From: Actinomycetota bacterium
Lineage (GTDB): Bacteria > Actinomycetota > Actinomycetes > Streptosporangiales > Streptosporangiaceae
Reading direction: 5' to 3'
Assembly: GCA_003168255.1 (NCBI GenBank)
Contig: PMSU01000133.1
Span: 1-37,721, forward strand
Length of the DNA: 37,721 bases
The first letter of the stretch is position 1, and each line of letters starts with the position of its first letter. Positions 24,092-32,795 of the stretch are shown here, piece by piece. The notes under the pieces were generated by a model. That model made no database searches. It worked only from the letters and a program-made list of their open reading frames with translations, and had not been told where the DNA came from. The position numbers were made by a program, and so were the translations under genes.

Positions 24092-25035
24092 CCGGCAGCC
24101 CCGGGCGGGCCGGCCTCAGCCGCGCCTGCCTGCCCGGCGGTGAGTCCTTCCGCGGCCAGCTGCGCCGCCAGCCCGGTGCGTTCGTCGGCGGACAGCGCGG
24201 TCCCGGGCGGGACCGGGTGTGCCGCGCACACGCCGGCGATCTCGAGCGCGGCCTTCCACCCTGCCGGGGCATAGCCGCACCGGCAGGCAGTGACGATCCG
24301 GGTCAGCCGCTGCTGGAGGCTCAGCGCCTCGGATACCTGGCCCTCGGCGAAGGCTCGGTACACGCGGGTAAGCAGCTCAGGCACCAGATTCGCGCTGGCC
24401 GCGATGGTGCCGGCCGCGCCGAGCGTGAAGCTCGCGACAAGGAGCGTGTCGGTGCCGGTGAGCACGCTGAAGTCGGCGCCTGCGGTGGCATAGATGACCT
24501 GTGCCTGGTACTGCATGTCCCGGCTGGAGTCCTTGATCCCGGCCACCGACGGATGGGCGGCCAGCCTGCCCACCACCTCGGGCGCGATCACCACCTTGGT
24601 GTAGACGGGGATGTTGTAGAGCAGCAGGGGAATGGGCGAGTGGTCGGCAAGGGTCTCGTAGCCCCGCAGCACGCTGTCGTCGGACAGCGGATAGTAGGAC
24701 GGCATCGCGACGAGCGCGGCGGTGGCCCCCGCCGCGGCGAGCGCATCGAGCTCGGCGGCGCCTTCCCGGAGCGTGACCAGGGGGAGGCCCGCAATCACCG
24801 GCATGCCCGGCGGCGCAAGCTCGCGTACCCGCCGGCACACGGCGTGCCGCTGCGCACGGGTGAGCAGGGCACCCTCGCCGGTAGAGCCGACCGGGCTGAT
24901 GCCGTCGACCCCGCCGGAAATTACCCGGTGGACGAGCCGCTCGAGCCCGCCCTCATCGAGGGTTCCGTCCGCGTGCACCGGGGTGGCCAGCGCCACCATC
25001 GTGCCAGTTGGATGGAAACTCGCGCCCGTCGTCAT
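24088..25035 (-). CDS. DapA-superfamily aldolase/lyase (KDG-aldolase type)
   Basis: 315 residues, class I aldolase TIM barrel of the dihydrodipicolinate synthase / N-acetylneuraminate lyase superfamily. It has the GSTGEG carboxylate-binding motif (50-55), the proton-relay Tyr140 (LLLYNIPVYT) and the Schiff-base Lys168 (AGIKDSS). Coupling to an SMP-30 lactonase argues for a 2-keto-3-deoxy sugar-acid aldolase or dehydratase rather than lysine biosynthesis; the latter cannot be excluded. GAGAGGA lies about 6 nt upstream of the ATG. The C-terminal 25 residues are Ala/Gly-rich and unconserved. Confidence 0.85.
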   Translation of the reverse strand: MTTGASFHPTGTMVALATPVHADGTLDEGGLERLVHRVISGGVDGISPVGSTGEGALLTRAQRHAVCRRVRELAPPGMPVIAGLPLVTLREGAAELDALAAAGATAALVAMPSYYPLSDDSVLRGYETLADHSPIPLLLYNIPVYTKVVIAPEVVGRLAAHPSVAGIKDSSRDMQYQAQVIYATAGADFSVLTGTDTLLVASFTLGAAGTIAASANLVPELLTRVYRAFAEGQVSEALSLQQRLTRIVTACRCGYAPAGWKAALEIAGVCAAHPVPPGTALSADERTGLAAQLAAEGLTAGQAGAAEAGPPGAAG

Positions 25036-25061
25036 CCCGGTCCTCTCGGTGGATACCTGGG

Positions 25062-25085
25062 GGGCGGGTGCCGCCGGGCCCGCCC
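25062..25085 (-). terminator. Hairpin after the small membrane-protein gene
   Basis: GGGCGGG (25062-25068) pairs with CCCGCCC (25079-25085), loop 10 nt, about 60 nt beyond the stop at 25147 and upstream of the aldolase start. It probably separates the two transcripts. Confidence 0.4.
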
Positions 25086-25146
25086 GTCATGGCGATGCCG
25101 ATGGTATCGGGTGGGCCTGAGCGCAGATATCCGGTGGGCGAGGCTG

Positions 25147-25584
25147 CTACTGCGGTCTGTGGGTGTAGACCACGTTGATGATCCCGACGATGATCCAGAT
25201 CAGCGCCACGAGGATGACGGAACCCGCGCCCGGCGCCGACTTGAGCACGATCGCAGTGACCGACAGGGCGACCAGCATCGACCCGAGGGCCAGCATGATG
25301 GACGTCCGCCCGGAGCGGTCGGCGCGCAACGCGCGCTCGGCGCGCATCACGCGCCTGGCACGGCGGCGCAGATGCCGACAGCCCGCATACCTGTCCAGTT
25401 GCGTCACGATGCGGCTGTCGACCTCCGCCGAAACGCGGCTGTCGACCTCGGCCGTGATCCGCTTGTCGATCTCCACCCCGATGCGTTCCACCAGACCCTC
25501 GGCCAGCGCCTGGTCGAACCCGGGGCCAAGGTCCCCAAGTGCGCCGACCGAAGCGGCGATCTCATCCCGGCTGTCCGTGCCCAT
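25147..25584 (-). CDS. Small membrane protein with N-terminal helical segment
   Basis: 145 residues from ATG 25584 (GGAGG 4 nt upstream); an earlier ATG at 25617 lacks such a site. The soluble N-terminus has LGPGFDQALAEGLVERIGVEIDKRI followed by near-repeats TAEVDSRV/SAEVDSRI, a likely amphipathic or coiled-coil stretch, then a strongly basic segment (RRRARRVMRAERALRADR). Two C-terminal transmembrane helices (SIMLALGSMLVALSVTAIVL and SVILVALIWIIVGIINVVY) complete it. The DQALAEGLVERIG phrase recurs in actinobacterial membrane proteins as far as I recall, but I know no function. Confidence 0.7.
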   Translation of the reverse strand: MGTDSRDEIAASVGALGDLGPGFDQALAEGLVERIGVEIDKRITAEVDSRVSAEVDSRIVTQLDRYAGCRHLRRRARRVMRAERALRADRSGRTSIMLALGSMLVALSVTAIVLKSAPGAGSVILVALIWIIVGIINVVYTHRPQ

Positions 25585-25648
25585 GGCGCCTCCATCGGTT
25601 CCCATCCCTGGGGACAAGGTATGGACGCCGGGCAGGCCGGCGGAATGC

Positions 25649-25685
25649 GGCTAGCCCCCCTGTTGGTCATGGGGCTAGCCCCATG
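25649..25685. repeat. Three-armed GGGGCTAGCC palindrome
   Basis: GGCTAGCCCC (25649-25658) is complementary to GGGGCTAGCC (25671-25680), and the latter also forms an exact 18-bp palindrome CATGGGGCTAGCCCCATG (25668-25685). The arms can form two mutually exclusive hairpins. It lies in the 217-bp gap between the mutase stop (25802) and the small membrane-protein start (25584); a terminator for the mutase operon or an operator is possible. I see no supported gene in this gap. Confidence 0.55.
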
Positions 25686-25801
25686 GCGACGTGGCCGCGC
25701 CGGCAGGGAACCGCCGCAGTGGCTTGCCGTGGACACGTCGCTAGGTTCCGCCCGCGCCCTCGATGAGCTGCTGGCAAGCGCCGGAAGGCCGTCGTGAGCC
25801 G

Positions 25802-27610
25802 CTAGGACGGTGCTAGCAGTTCCTGGACAGCGGCGCGCAGCGGGTCCAGCCGGCCTGCGGCGGCCTGCCGGGCGGCGGCCAGATCGCCGGTCGCAGGCTG
25901 GACGATCTCGAAGTAGACCTTGAGCTTGGGCTCTGTTCCGCTGGGCCGGATGACCACCCTGGCCCCGGCTAGCCGGTAGACGAGCACATCGGACGGCGGC
26001 AGGCCCAGCCCTCCGGCGGCCAGATCCTCAGCCGAGGTCACCGGCAGGCCGGCCAGTGCGGCCGGGGGAGCGGCGCGCAAGACCGTCATGACGTCTCCCG
26101 GCGACCTGGTGCGCAGCGTGAGCTGCGCGGTCAGGTGCACGCCATGTGCCCTCTCGAGTTCGTCGTAGGCATCGAGCAGCGTGCGCCCGGCCAGCCGCTC
26201 GCGCGTCGCGAGGCCGAGCACGGCGAGGGCGGCGCCCATGCCGTCCTTGTCGCGGACCACGCCGCCGACCGCGTAGCCGAGCGCCTCCTCGTAGCCGAAC
26301 AGGAAGCGGCTGCCCGGCAGGTACTGGCCGCCCCTGACGATCCACTTGAAGCCGGTGAGCGTCTCGGCGTAGCGCGCGGCTGCCGCGGAAGCGATCTTCG
26401 ACAGCATCGTCGAGGAGACGATCGTGGCCACCACGAGGCGGTCAGCCGGATCGGGCTGCGCGGCGGTCCGGTCCAGCAGGTAGGCGCCGAGCAGCGCGCC
26501 AAGCTGGTCGCCGGTCAGCCGTCTCCAGCCGCCGTCGGCCGCCGGATCGGGCACCGCGACGCCGAGCCGGTCGCCGTCGGGATCGCTGGCCAGCACCAGG
26601 TCGGCGCCGAGCCCCCGGGCCTCGTCCAGCGCAAGGTCAAGGGCGCCGGGTTCCTCCGGGTTGGGAAAGGCGACCGTCGGGAAGTCGGGGTCGGGATCCG
26701 CCTGGGCGGCGACCACATGCGGGGCGGCGAAGCCTGCCCGCGCGATGGCCTCGAGCATCAGCCGGCCGGCCACGCCGTGCATTGCGGTATAGACAACCCG
26801 CAGCGGCGCAGCGCCACCCGGGGAAGCGCCGACCGGGGAAGCACCGCCCAGCGGGAGACCGCCAGGAGAGGTCCCGCCCAGCGAGATCCCGCGGGACAGC
26901 GCCGTGATCGCAGCCAGATAGGCATCGGCAACCTCCGTGCCGAGCCGGGTTACGAGCGGGTCATCGAGGGACCCGGCGGGGATCTCACGCAACGGGCCGA
27001 GCGCGAGGATCGCGGCCTCGATCTCGGCGTCGGCAGGCGGCACGATCTGCGCCCCGTCGGCGAGGTACAGCTTGTAGCCGTTGTCGGCCGCAGGATTATG
27101 ACTGGCGGTGATCATGACTCCGGCGGCGGCGGACAGCTGCCTGACCGAGAACGCGAGCAGCGGCGTCGGGCACGGCCGCGGCAGCAGGTGAACGCGGAAA
27201 CCCGCCCCGGCAAGCACCCGCGCCGCCTCGTCGGCGAACTGCGCCGATCCGTGCCGGGCATCACACCCGACGACCACCCCCGCGCTCGCCGAACCGGGCT
27301 CACCCGAACGCAGCCAGCCGGCCAGCGCGGCGGTGGCGGCACGGACGACCGCCCGGTTCATCCGGTTCGGGCCGGCCGCCACCGCGCCGCGCAACCCCGC
27401 GGTGCCAAACTCCAGCCGCGCGCCGAACCTGTCAGCCAGCCCGGCCACGGCCTCGCCGCTGCCGTCTGCCAGCAGGGCGGCCAGCTCGGCCTGGTCACCG
27501 GGATCCGGATCGTCCGCGATCCACGCCTCGACCCTTGACCGCAGACCAGCCGGGATCGCCCCGTACCGTTCGGCCGAAATCTTGGTGTCGTCACCGCCAG
27601 CGGAACCCAC
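25802..27610 (-). CDS. PGM2-like phospho-sugar mutase (probable phosphopentomutase role)
   Basis: 602 residues, alpha-D-phosphohexomutase superfamily, with four domains. Landmarks are the phosphoserine loop TASHNPAADNGYK (Ser170), the Mg loop DPDGDR (343-348), the sugar-binding loop GYEEALGY (439-446) and the phosphate-binding loop RPSGTEPK near residue 558. The GYEEALGY loop and length fit the PGM2 branch, whose human member is mainly a phosphopentomutase. GTG 27610 starts 1 nt after the purine nucleoside phosphorylase stop. In this salvage operon it most likely converts (deoxy)ribose-1-phosphate to the 5-phosphate; phosphoglucomutase or phosphomannomutase activity is possible. Residues about 241-269 are a Gly/Ser/Pro repeat insert. 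Confidence 0.9.
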   Translation of the reverse strand: MGSAGGDDTKISAERYGAIPAGLRSRVEAWIADDPDPGDQAELAALLADGSGEAVAGLADRFGARLEFGTAGLRGAVAAGPNRMNRAVVRAATAALAGWLRSGEPGSASAGVVVGCDARHGSAQFADEAARVLAGAGFRVHLLPRPCPTPLLAFSVRQLSAAAGVMITASHNPAADNGYKLYLADGAQIVPPADAEIEAAILALGPLREIPAGSLDDPLVTRLGTEVADAYLAAITALSRGISLGGTSPGGLPLGGASPVGASPGGAAPLRVVYTAMHGVAGRLMLEAIARAGFAAPHVVAAQADPDPDFPTVAFPNPEEPGALDLALDEARGLGADLVLASDPDGDRLGVAVPDPAADGGWRRLTGDQLGALLGAYLLDRTAAQPDPADRLVVATIVSSTMLSKIASAAAARYAETLTGFKWIVRGGQYLPGSRFLFGYEEALGYAVGGVVRDKDGMGAALAVLGLATRERLAGRTLLDAYDELERAHGVHLTAQLTLRTRSPGDVMTVLRAAPPAALAGLPVTSAEDLAAGGLGLPPSDVLVYRLAGARVVIRPSGTEPKLKVYFEIVQPATGDLAAARQAAAGRLDPLRAAVQELLAPS

Positions 27611-27611
27611 G

Positions 27612-28439
27612 TCAGCAGGCCCGGGGCAGGATCGCGGCGAGCAGCGCGCCCATCCGGTCCGCGGCCGCCTTCCCCGCGGCGACCACTTCGGCGTGATTGA
27701 GTTCCCGGCCGCCCAGGCCGGCCGCGGGGTTGGTGACGAGCGACAGGCCCAGCACCTCGGCGCCCAGGTGACGGGCGGCTATCGCCTCAAGGACCGTTGA
27801 CATTCCCACCAGGTCGGCGCCGAGGCCGCGGAGCATGCGGACCTCGGCCGGCGTCTCGTAGTGCGGTCCAGGCAGTCCGGCGTAGATGCCTTCGGGCAGG
27901 TCGGGGTCGGCTTTGAGTGCCAGGCGGCGCAGCCGAGCCGAGTACACCTCGGTGAGGTCGGCGAACCTCGCCGGGTACCCGTCGGGCGGCGGCGGCCCGG
28001 CCAGCGGCGAGCGGCCGGTGAGGTTCAGGTGATCGTGGATGATGACGGGCTGCCCGACCCGATAGCCGCCGATCCCGCCGGCCGCGTTGGTCAGCACGAT
28101 CACCCGGCAGCCCGCGGCGATCGCCGTGCGCACGCCGTGCACAACCGTGGCCGGCGAATGCCCCTCGTACAGATGCGCACGGCCCAGAAACACGAGCACC
28201 CGCGCCTGCCCGGCCTGTACCGAGCGGACCAGTCCGGCATGGCCTGCCACGGTGGGCGGCGGGAAACCGCCAAGCTCTGCCAGCGGTACCTCCGCCAGAC
28301 AGGGCCCGATCGCCGCGGCGGCGGAGGCCCAGCCGGAGCCGAGGACCACGGCGGCGTCATGGCTGCGCAGGCCGGTCCGCCGGGCGAGCGCCTGCGCGCT
28401 TGCCGCCGCCGCTGCGAACGGGTCTGGTGAGCCGCTCAT
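27612..28439 (-). CDS. punA: Purine-nucleoside phosphorylase
   Basis: 275 residues, trimeric-type (PNP/MTAP) nucleoside phosphorylase. It cleaves purine (deoxy)nucleosides with phosphate to base and (deoxy)ribose-1-phosphate. Family motifs are VVLGSGW near the N-terminus (phosphate loop), [78 protein letters not shown] and [12 protein letters not shown] followed by LNHAEV. The ATG overlaps the stop of the upstream permease (ATGA), and the mutase gene follows by 1 nt. The organisation links import, phosphorolysis and pentose-phosphate isomerisation in one transcript. Confidence 0.95.
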   Translation of the reverse strand: MSGSPDPFAAAAASAQALARRTGLRSHDAAVVLGSGWASAAAAIGPCLAEVPLAELGGFPPPTVAGHAGLVRSVQAGQARVLVFLGRAHLYEGHSPATVVHGVRTAIAAGCRVIVLTNAAGGIGGYRVGQPVIIHDHLNLTGRSPLAGPPPPDGYPARFADLTEVYSARLRRLALKADPDLPEGIYAGLPGPHYETPAEVRMLRGLGADLVGMSTVLEAIAARHLGAEVLGLSLVTNPAAGLGGRELNHAEVVAAGKAAADRMGALLAAILPRAC

Positions 28440-29707
28440 GCCTTGACGTACGGTTTCCCGTCAGCCTTCGGCGGCCGGATCTTGCCGCCTCGGCTGGCGA
28501 CGGCGACGATCGTCACCACGTAGGGAGCCATCAGCAGGATGTTGGAGGGCAGCGCGGTGCCGAGCGTCGACAGGATCTGCTCCAGCGAGGTAGCGAAGCC
28601 AAAGATCAGCGCCGCACCCAGCGCGCCCAGCGGATCCCAGCGCCCGAAGATCAAGGCGGCCAGGGCGATGTAACCCAGTCCCGAGGACATGTCCTCGCCG
28701 AACGAGCCGACGCTTCCGATCGTGAGGTAAGCGCCGCCGATGCCCGCGACCAGGCCGCCCAGGATGACTTGGCGGTACCGGATGCCGAGCACCCGGATGC
28801 CGACCGTGTCCGCTGCCGTCGGATGCTCGCCGACCGCCCGTACCCGCAGCCCCCAGCGGGTCCTGAACAGCCCGACCTGGACCAGGATGACCACCGCATA
28901 GGTGATGTACAGGAAGATCGTCGAGTCGAAGAAGATCGGCCCGATGATCGGGATGTCGCCGAGTCCGGGGATCTTCACGCTGGCGAACGTGGCCGGGGAG
29001 TTGAGCCGGTTCTGGTAAGGAGTGAGCACCCGGTCGAAGAGGAAGTCGGTGAGTCCCAGGGCGAAGACGTTGAGCACCACGCCGAGGATGATCTGGTCGA
29101 CCATGTAGCGGATCGCGAACACGGCAAGCAGCACGGCGATCAGGCCGCCGGCCAGCGACCCGGTGACCAGGCCGAGCCATAGCCCGCCGAACGCGCTCGC
29201 CACCACAGCCGCGCCGAACGCACCGAACAGAAGCTGTCCTTCGATCGCGATGTTGATCACGCCGGATCGCTCGCACAGGCAGCCGGCCATGGCGCCGAGG
29301 ATGATCGGTATCGAGCTGGACAGCGCGACCGCCAGCAGGTTGACCAGGTTCAGCGGGATGGCATTTCCCGCATCGGCCCAGCACAGCAGGGCGACAACGA
29401 AGAAGAGCAGGACGGCGGCGATGGTCACTCGCCTGACCCGCTGGCCCAGCTCGACCGCCGCCCGGCCAATGGCCAGCACGATCGACGCGGCACCGAGCGC
29501 ATAGGCGACCGGCGCGGCCGGCACATGCAGGCTCGGCACCGTCACCGCGGCGCCGGGCAGCGACAGCCCGAAGGTCGCGTCGCCCGCGTGCGCGAGGTGC
29601 CCGAAGACGAACACGTCCACCAGCCCGAGCACCGCGAAGGCGGCCGCGGTCAGCAGCCTGCGGTTCACCGTCCGCGGTGCGCGGATAACGCTGGCCACGG
29701 CGGTCAT
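28436..29707 (-). CDS. ABC transporter permease, nucleoside type (second permease)
   Basis: 423 residues, BPD_transp_2-family inner-membrane protein with about 10 helices. Characteristic segments are [35 protein letters not shown], the coupling-region phrase [18 protein letters not shown] and [20 protein letters not shown]. It pairs with the permease at 29704-31131 in a BMP/NupNOPQ-like importer. ATG 29707 is chosen because it makes an ATGA overlap with the upstream stop; ATG 29716 is three codons earlier. The roughly 120-residue N-terminal part contains extra helices before the core. Confidence 0.92.
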   Translation of the reverse strand: MTAVASVIRAPRTVNRRLLTAAAFAVLGLVDVFVFGHLAHAGDATFGLSLPGAAVTVPSLHVPAAPVAYALGAASIVLAIGRAAVELGQRVRRVTIAAVLLFFVVALLCWADAGNAIPLNLVNLLAVALSSSIPIILGAMAGCLCERSGVINIAIEGQLLFGAFGAAVVASAFGGLWLGLVTGSLAGGLIAVLLAVFAIRYMVDQIILGVVLNVFALGLTDFLFDRVLTPYQNRLNSPATFASVKIPGLGDIPIIGPIFFDSTIFLYITYAVVILVQVGLFRTRWGLRVRAVGEHPTAADTVGIRVLGIRYRQVILGGLVAGIGGAYLTIGSVGSFGEDMSSGLGYIALAALIFGRWDPLGALGAALIFGFATSLEQILSTLGTALPSNILLMAPYVVTIVAVASRGGKIRPPKADGKPYVKA

Positions 29708-31131
29708 CCGCTCCACCCCTTGGCCAGCGTCTGGCCTTCGCCGCCTGCCTTCGCCCCGCGCAGCCTGAACAGGGCCCGGACGAAGGCGGGGGCCGCGACG
29801 AACAGCACGATGAGCGCCTGGATCACTTCGGTCATGCTGGCCGGAGTCTGGGTGACGGCCTGCATCTGAACGCCACCGGCATACAGGCCGCCGTACAGCA
29901 GCGCCGCCAGCACGGTGCCCAGCGGCCTAGCCCGTCCGAGCAAGGCCACGGTAATGGCGTCGATCCCGTAGGTGCCGTAGCTCTGGAAGGTCAGGAAGTG
30001 GTCGGTGCCCTGGACGACGGCGGCGCCCGACAGCCCGGCCAGTCCGCCGGCGATGAGAAAAACGAGTATCCACGTCCGCTCGACGCTCATCCCTGCGGCC
30101 CGCGCCGCGCTGGGATTCGCGCCGACGGTGCGGAACTCGAAGCCCAGCGTGCTCCGCGACAGCAGCCACCACACGCCGACGGCGGCCGCCAGCGCGACGA
30201 GGAATCCCGCGTTGATCCGCAGGCTCGGCCCGGCGATGTGCGGCAGCACCGCGCTTCCGGCGATGTTCGGGCTGATCAGGTCGTTGCTGCCGGGCTTTCC
30301 CAGGGCGCTGGTGCCCAGTAGGTAGGAGAGCAGGTACTCCATCACGTAGTTGAGCATGATCGTGACGATGACTTCGTGCGCGCCTGTCCGTGCCTTGAGC
30401 ACGCCGACCACCCAGCCGATGACGGCGCCCCCCACGAAACCGCCGATCACGCAGACGACGCAGTGGATGAACGGCGGCAAGCTGACCCCGAAGCCCAGCC
30501 AGGTGGCGAGCATGGCGCCGCCGATCCACTGCGAGGTGGCGCCGATGTTGAACAGCCCGGCCCGGAAGGCAAGGGCAACCGCCAGTCCGGCGAGGATGAG
30601 CGGCGTCGCGTTGACCGCGGTTTCTGACAGCGGGTTGAAAACAGCGCTGACGTAGCCATCGTGCAGTGCCGAGGCAAGGGATGCCTGCTGGAATACGGCG
30701 GCGATCGTGTGCGGGTTGAAGATCGCTCCCTCGAACATCGCCGAGTAGGAGCCGGCTGCCGAGTCCCAGGCCTGGGCGAACGCGTTGCCCGGGTTGGCCG
30801 AAAAATTGCTCCAGGCGGTCAGCACCACCGGATCGGTGAAAGCGATGAGCAGGCCGCCGACCACGATCGCCGCCACGATGGCGAGGGTGGTCACCATCGC
30901 CGAGTTGCCCTCGACGATGGATTCAAGAATTATCCTGCCGAACGGCTGCCGCCCATCCTGAGCGGTCTCCTCGCCGCCGGATGCGGGTGGGGGAGCGTCG
31001 CCACTCGCGCTAGTCGCGATGGCCGGCGTTCCGGCGTCCTGCGGAGTGCCCGGGCCTGGCGACTGCGGGCCGTCCGGGCCTGGCGTCACCGGGCCTGGCG
31101 TCACCGGGCCCTCCCCGGGTGGCCCGCTCAT
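29704..31131 (-). CDS. ABC transporter permease, nucleoside type (first permease)
   Basis: 475 residues. An unusual N-terminal tail of about 60 residues, rich in Pro/Gly with a VTPGPVTPGP repeat, precedes a BPD_transp_2 core: one N-terminal helix (MVTTLAIVAAIVVGGLLIAF), PLILAGLAVALAFRAGLFNIGATSQWIGGAMLATWLGFGV, a coupling helix (EFRTVGANPSAARAAGMSV) and IAGGLAGLSGAAVVQG. The ATG overlaps the ATPase stop by 4 nt (ATGA) and its own stop overlaps the next permease start, so stoichiometric translation is likely. It forms the membrane channel with its partner permease. Confidence 0.92.
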   Translation of the reverse strand: MSGPPGEGPVTPGPVTPGPDGPQSPGPGTPQDAGTPAIATSASGDAPPPASGGEETAQDGRQPFGRIILESIVEGNSAMVTTLAIVAAIVVGGLLIAFTDPVVLTAWSNFSANPGNAFAQAWDSAAGSYSAMFEGAIFNPHTIAAVFQQASLASALHDGYVSAVFNPLSETAVNATPLILAGLAVALAFRAGLFNIGATSQWIGGAMLATWLGFGVSLPPFIHCVVCVIGGFVGGAVIGWVVGVLKARTGAHEVIVTIMLNYVMEYLLSYLLGTSALGKPGSNDLISPNIAGSAVLPHIAGPSLRINAGFLVALAAAVGVWWLLSRSTLGFEFRTVGANPSAARAAGMSVERTWILVFLIAGGLAGLSGAAVVQGTDHFLTFQSYGTYGIDAITVALLGRARPLGTVLAALLYGGLYAGGVQMQAVTQTPASMTEVIQALIVLFVAAPAFVRALFRLRGAKAGGEGQTLAKGWSG

Positions 31132-32708
31132 ACTGGCTCCGTCGGCTCACCGGGCGAGTCGCTCGCAGCGCCCGCTTGCGTCCCGGCATCGGGCCCGGTC
31201 CCGGCGCCGGCCATGAGCAGGCCGAGTTCCTCGGCCGACGTCGTCGGCGGCCGAAATCCGGTAATCCGTCCTTCGTACATCACCGCGATCCTGTCCGCCA
31301 GCGCGTAGATCTCATCGAGCTCCGACGAGACGATGACCACGGCGACGCCCTGGTCACGCTGCTCGACGATGCGCCGGTGGACGAACTCGATCGATCCGAC
31401 GTCCAGCCCCCGGGTGGGCTGGCTGGCCACCAGCAACTTGACGTCGCGCCCGATCTCACGGGCCAGGATGACCTTCTGCTGGTTACCGCCGGACAGGGTT
31501 CCTGTCGGTGTCGAGGTGGAAGTGGTGCGGATGTCGAAGTCGGCAACCCGCTTGACGGCGGTGCTGCGGATGGCGTCGAGGTTGAGCGAGAGGCCGGATG
31601 CGAACGGGGGGCGATCGTAGACGTCGAGAATGAGATTGTCAGCTACCGAGAAGTCGGTGACCAGCCCATCCTCCTGCCGGTCCTCGGGGATGTATCCCAC
31701 GCCGGCCCGCAGCCGGTCCCTCGGGGTCGCGCTGGTGATATCCCGGCCACTGAGGCGCACCGAACCGGCGACGGACGGCAGCAGGCCCATCAGCGCCTCG
31801 CAGAGCTCGGTCTGCCCGTTGCCCTGCACCCCGGCAATGCCGAGGATCTCACCAGCCCTGACCTGGAATGAGACGTCGTCCACCGCGGCCGGGTGGTCGG
31901 TCAGCAGGTGGTCCCCGGTCGGCACGGTGAGTCCGGCCACATCAAGGACCACGTCGCCGGGCTGGGCAGGCGCCTTGGTGACCCGCAGTTCCACCTTGCG
32001 GCCCACCATCAGCAAGGCGAGTTCGCTGTCGCTCGCGGTGGGCGGGCGCTCGCCGACGACCTTGCCGCGGCGCAGCACCGTGATCGTATCGGCGATCGCC
32101 TGGACCTCCCTGAGCTTGTGCGAGATGAAGATGATCGAGGTCCCGCCGGCCTTCAGCTCGCGCATGACGCGGAAGAGGTCCTCGGTCTCGCCGGGGGTGA
32201 GCACCGCGGTCGGCTCATCAAGGATGAGCACGCGAGCCTCGCGGAGCAGGGCCTTGACGATCTCAACGCGCTGTTGCACGCCGACCGGAATGTCCTCGAC
32301 CAGGGCATCGGGGTCGACGTGCAGGCCGTAGCGCTCAGAGAGCTCACGGACGTCGCGCCGGGTCCTGCGCCGGTCCAGCAGGCCGAGCGCGTGGGTGCGC
32401 TCCACGCCGAGGGTGATGTTCTCCGCCACGGTGAACACGGGCACGAGCATGAAGTGCTGATGGACCATGCCGATGCCGGCGTTGATCGCATCCTTGGGGG
32501 AGTGGAATGCAGTTGGCTGGCCGTCGAGGATGAACTCGCCCTCGTCGGGCTGTAGGAGGCCGTAGAGCACGTTCATCAGGGTGGTTTTGCCGGCGCCGTT
32601 CTCGCCGAGCAGGGCATGGATCTGACCGGGCAGGACGGTCAGATCGATGTGATCATTTGCCGTGAGGCTGCCGAACCGCTTGGTGATGCCCCGCAGCTCG
32701 AGCTTCAC
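31128..32708 (-). CDS. Double-domain ABC ATPase, nucleoside importer
   Basis: 526 residues with two nucleotide-binding domains, like RbsA/NupO. Domain 1: Walker A GENGAGKTT (35-43), signature VGVQQR (weak), Walker B LILDEPTAVLTPGE. Domain 2: degenerate Walker A GVQGNGQTE, signature LSGGNQQKVILAREI, Walker B LLVASQPTRGLD, where Gln replaces the catalytic Glu. This asymmetry is normal for the family; one site probably hydrolyses ATP. GTG 32708 has GGGAGG about 7 nt upstream. It energises uptake with the two downstream permeases and the upstream lipoprotein, from which it is separated by a hairpin. Confidence 0.95.
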   Translation of the reverse strand: MKLELRGITKRFGSLTANDHIDLTVLPGQIHALLGENGAGKTTLMNVLYGLLQPDEGEFILDGQPTAFHSPKDAINAGIGMVHQHFMLVPVFTVAENITLGVERTHALGLLDRRRTRRDVRELSERYGLHVDPDALVEDIPVGVQQRVEIVKALLREARVLILDEPTAVLTPGETEDLFRVMRELKAGGTSIIFISHKLREVQAIADTITVLRRGKVVGERPPTASDSELALLMVGRKVELRVTKAPAQPGDVVLDVAGLTVPTGDHLLTDHPAAVDDVSFQVRAGEILGIAGVQGNGQTELCEALMGLLPSVAGSVRLSGRDITSATPRDRLRAGVGYIPEDRQEDGLVTDFSVADNLILDVYDRPPFASGLSLNLDAIRSTAVKRVADFDIRTTSTSTPTGTLSGGNQQKVILAREIGRDVKLLVASQPTRGLDVGSIEFVHRRIVEQRDQGVAVVIVSSELDEIYALADRIAVMYEGRITGFRPPTTSAEELGLLMAGAGTGPDAGTQAGAASDSPGEPTEPV

Positions 32709-32748
32709 CGGCCGCCTCCCTCTCCGGACCGATATATCTTCCCCAGCA

Positions 32749-32786
32749 CTGTGGCCCTGGCGGACTCGCGCCGTCCAGGGCCACAG
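32749..32786 (-). terminator. Intra-operon hairpin between binding-protein and ATPase genes
   Basis: CTGTGGCCCTGG (32749-32760) pairs perfectly with CCAGGGCCACAG (32775-32786) around a 14-nt loop, 10 nt after the lipoprotein stop. No U-tract follows. Hairpins here commonly stabilise the binding-protein message or partly terminate, giving excess binding protein over ATPase and permeases. Confidence 0.65.
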
Positions 32787-32795
32787 CGAGCCGGG

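Noticed and set aside
24217..25797. 526-residue open frame on the plus strand
   Set aside because: Antisense to the aldolase and small membrane-protein genes; no start signal and low-complexity composition. Its tail at 25621-25797 is outside the genes but has no independent support.
26135..27538. 467-residue open frame on the plus strand
   Set aside because: Antisense to the PGM2-like mutase and Arg/Gly-rich; a GC-skew shadow.
31128..32708. Catalytic Glu to Gln change and degenerate Walker A in the second ATPase domain
   Set aside because: This asymmetry is usual in RbsA/NupO-type double ATPases, so it is not a defect.
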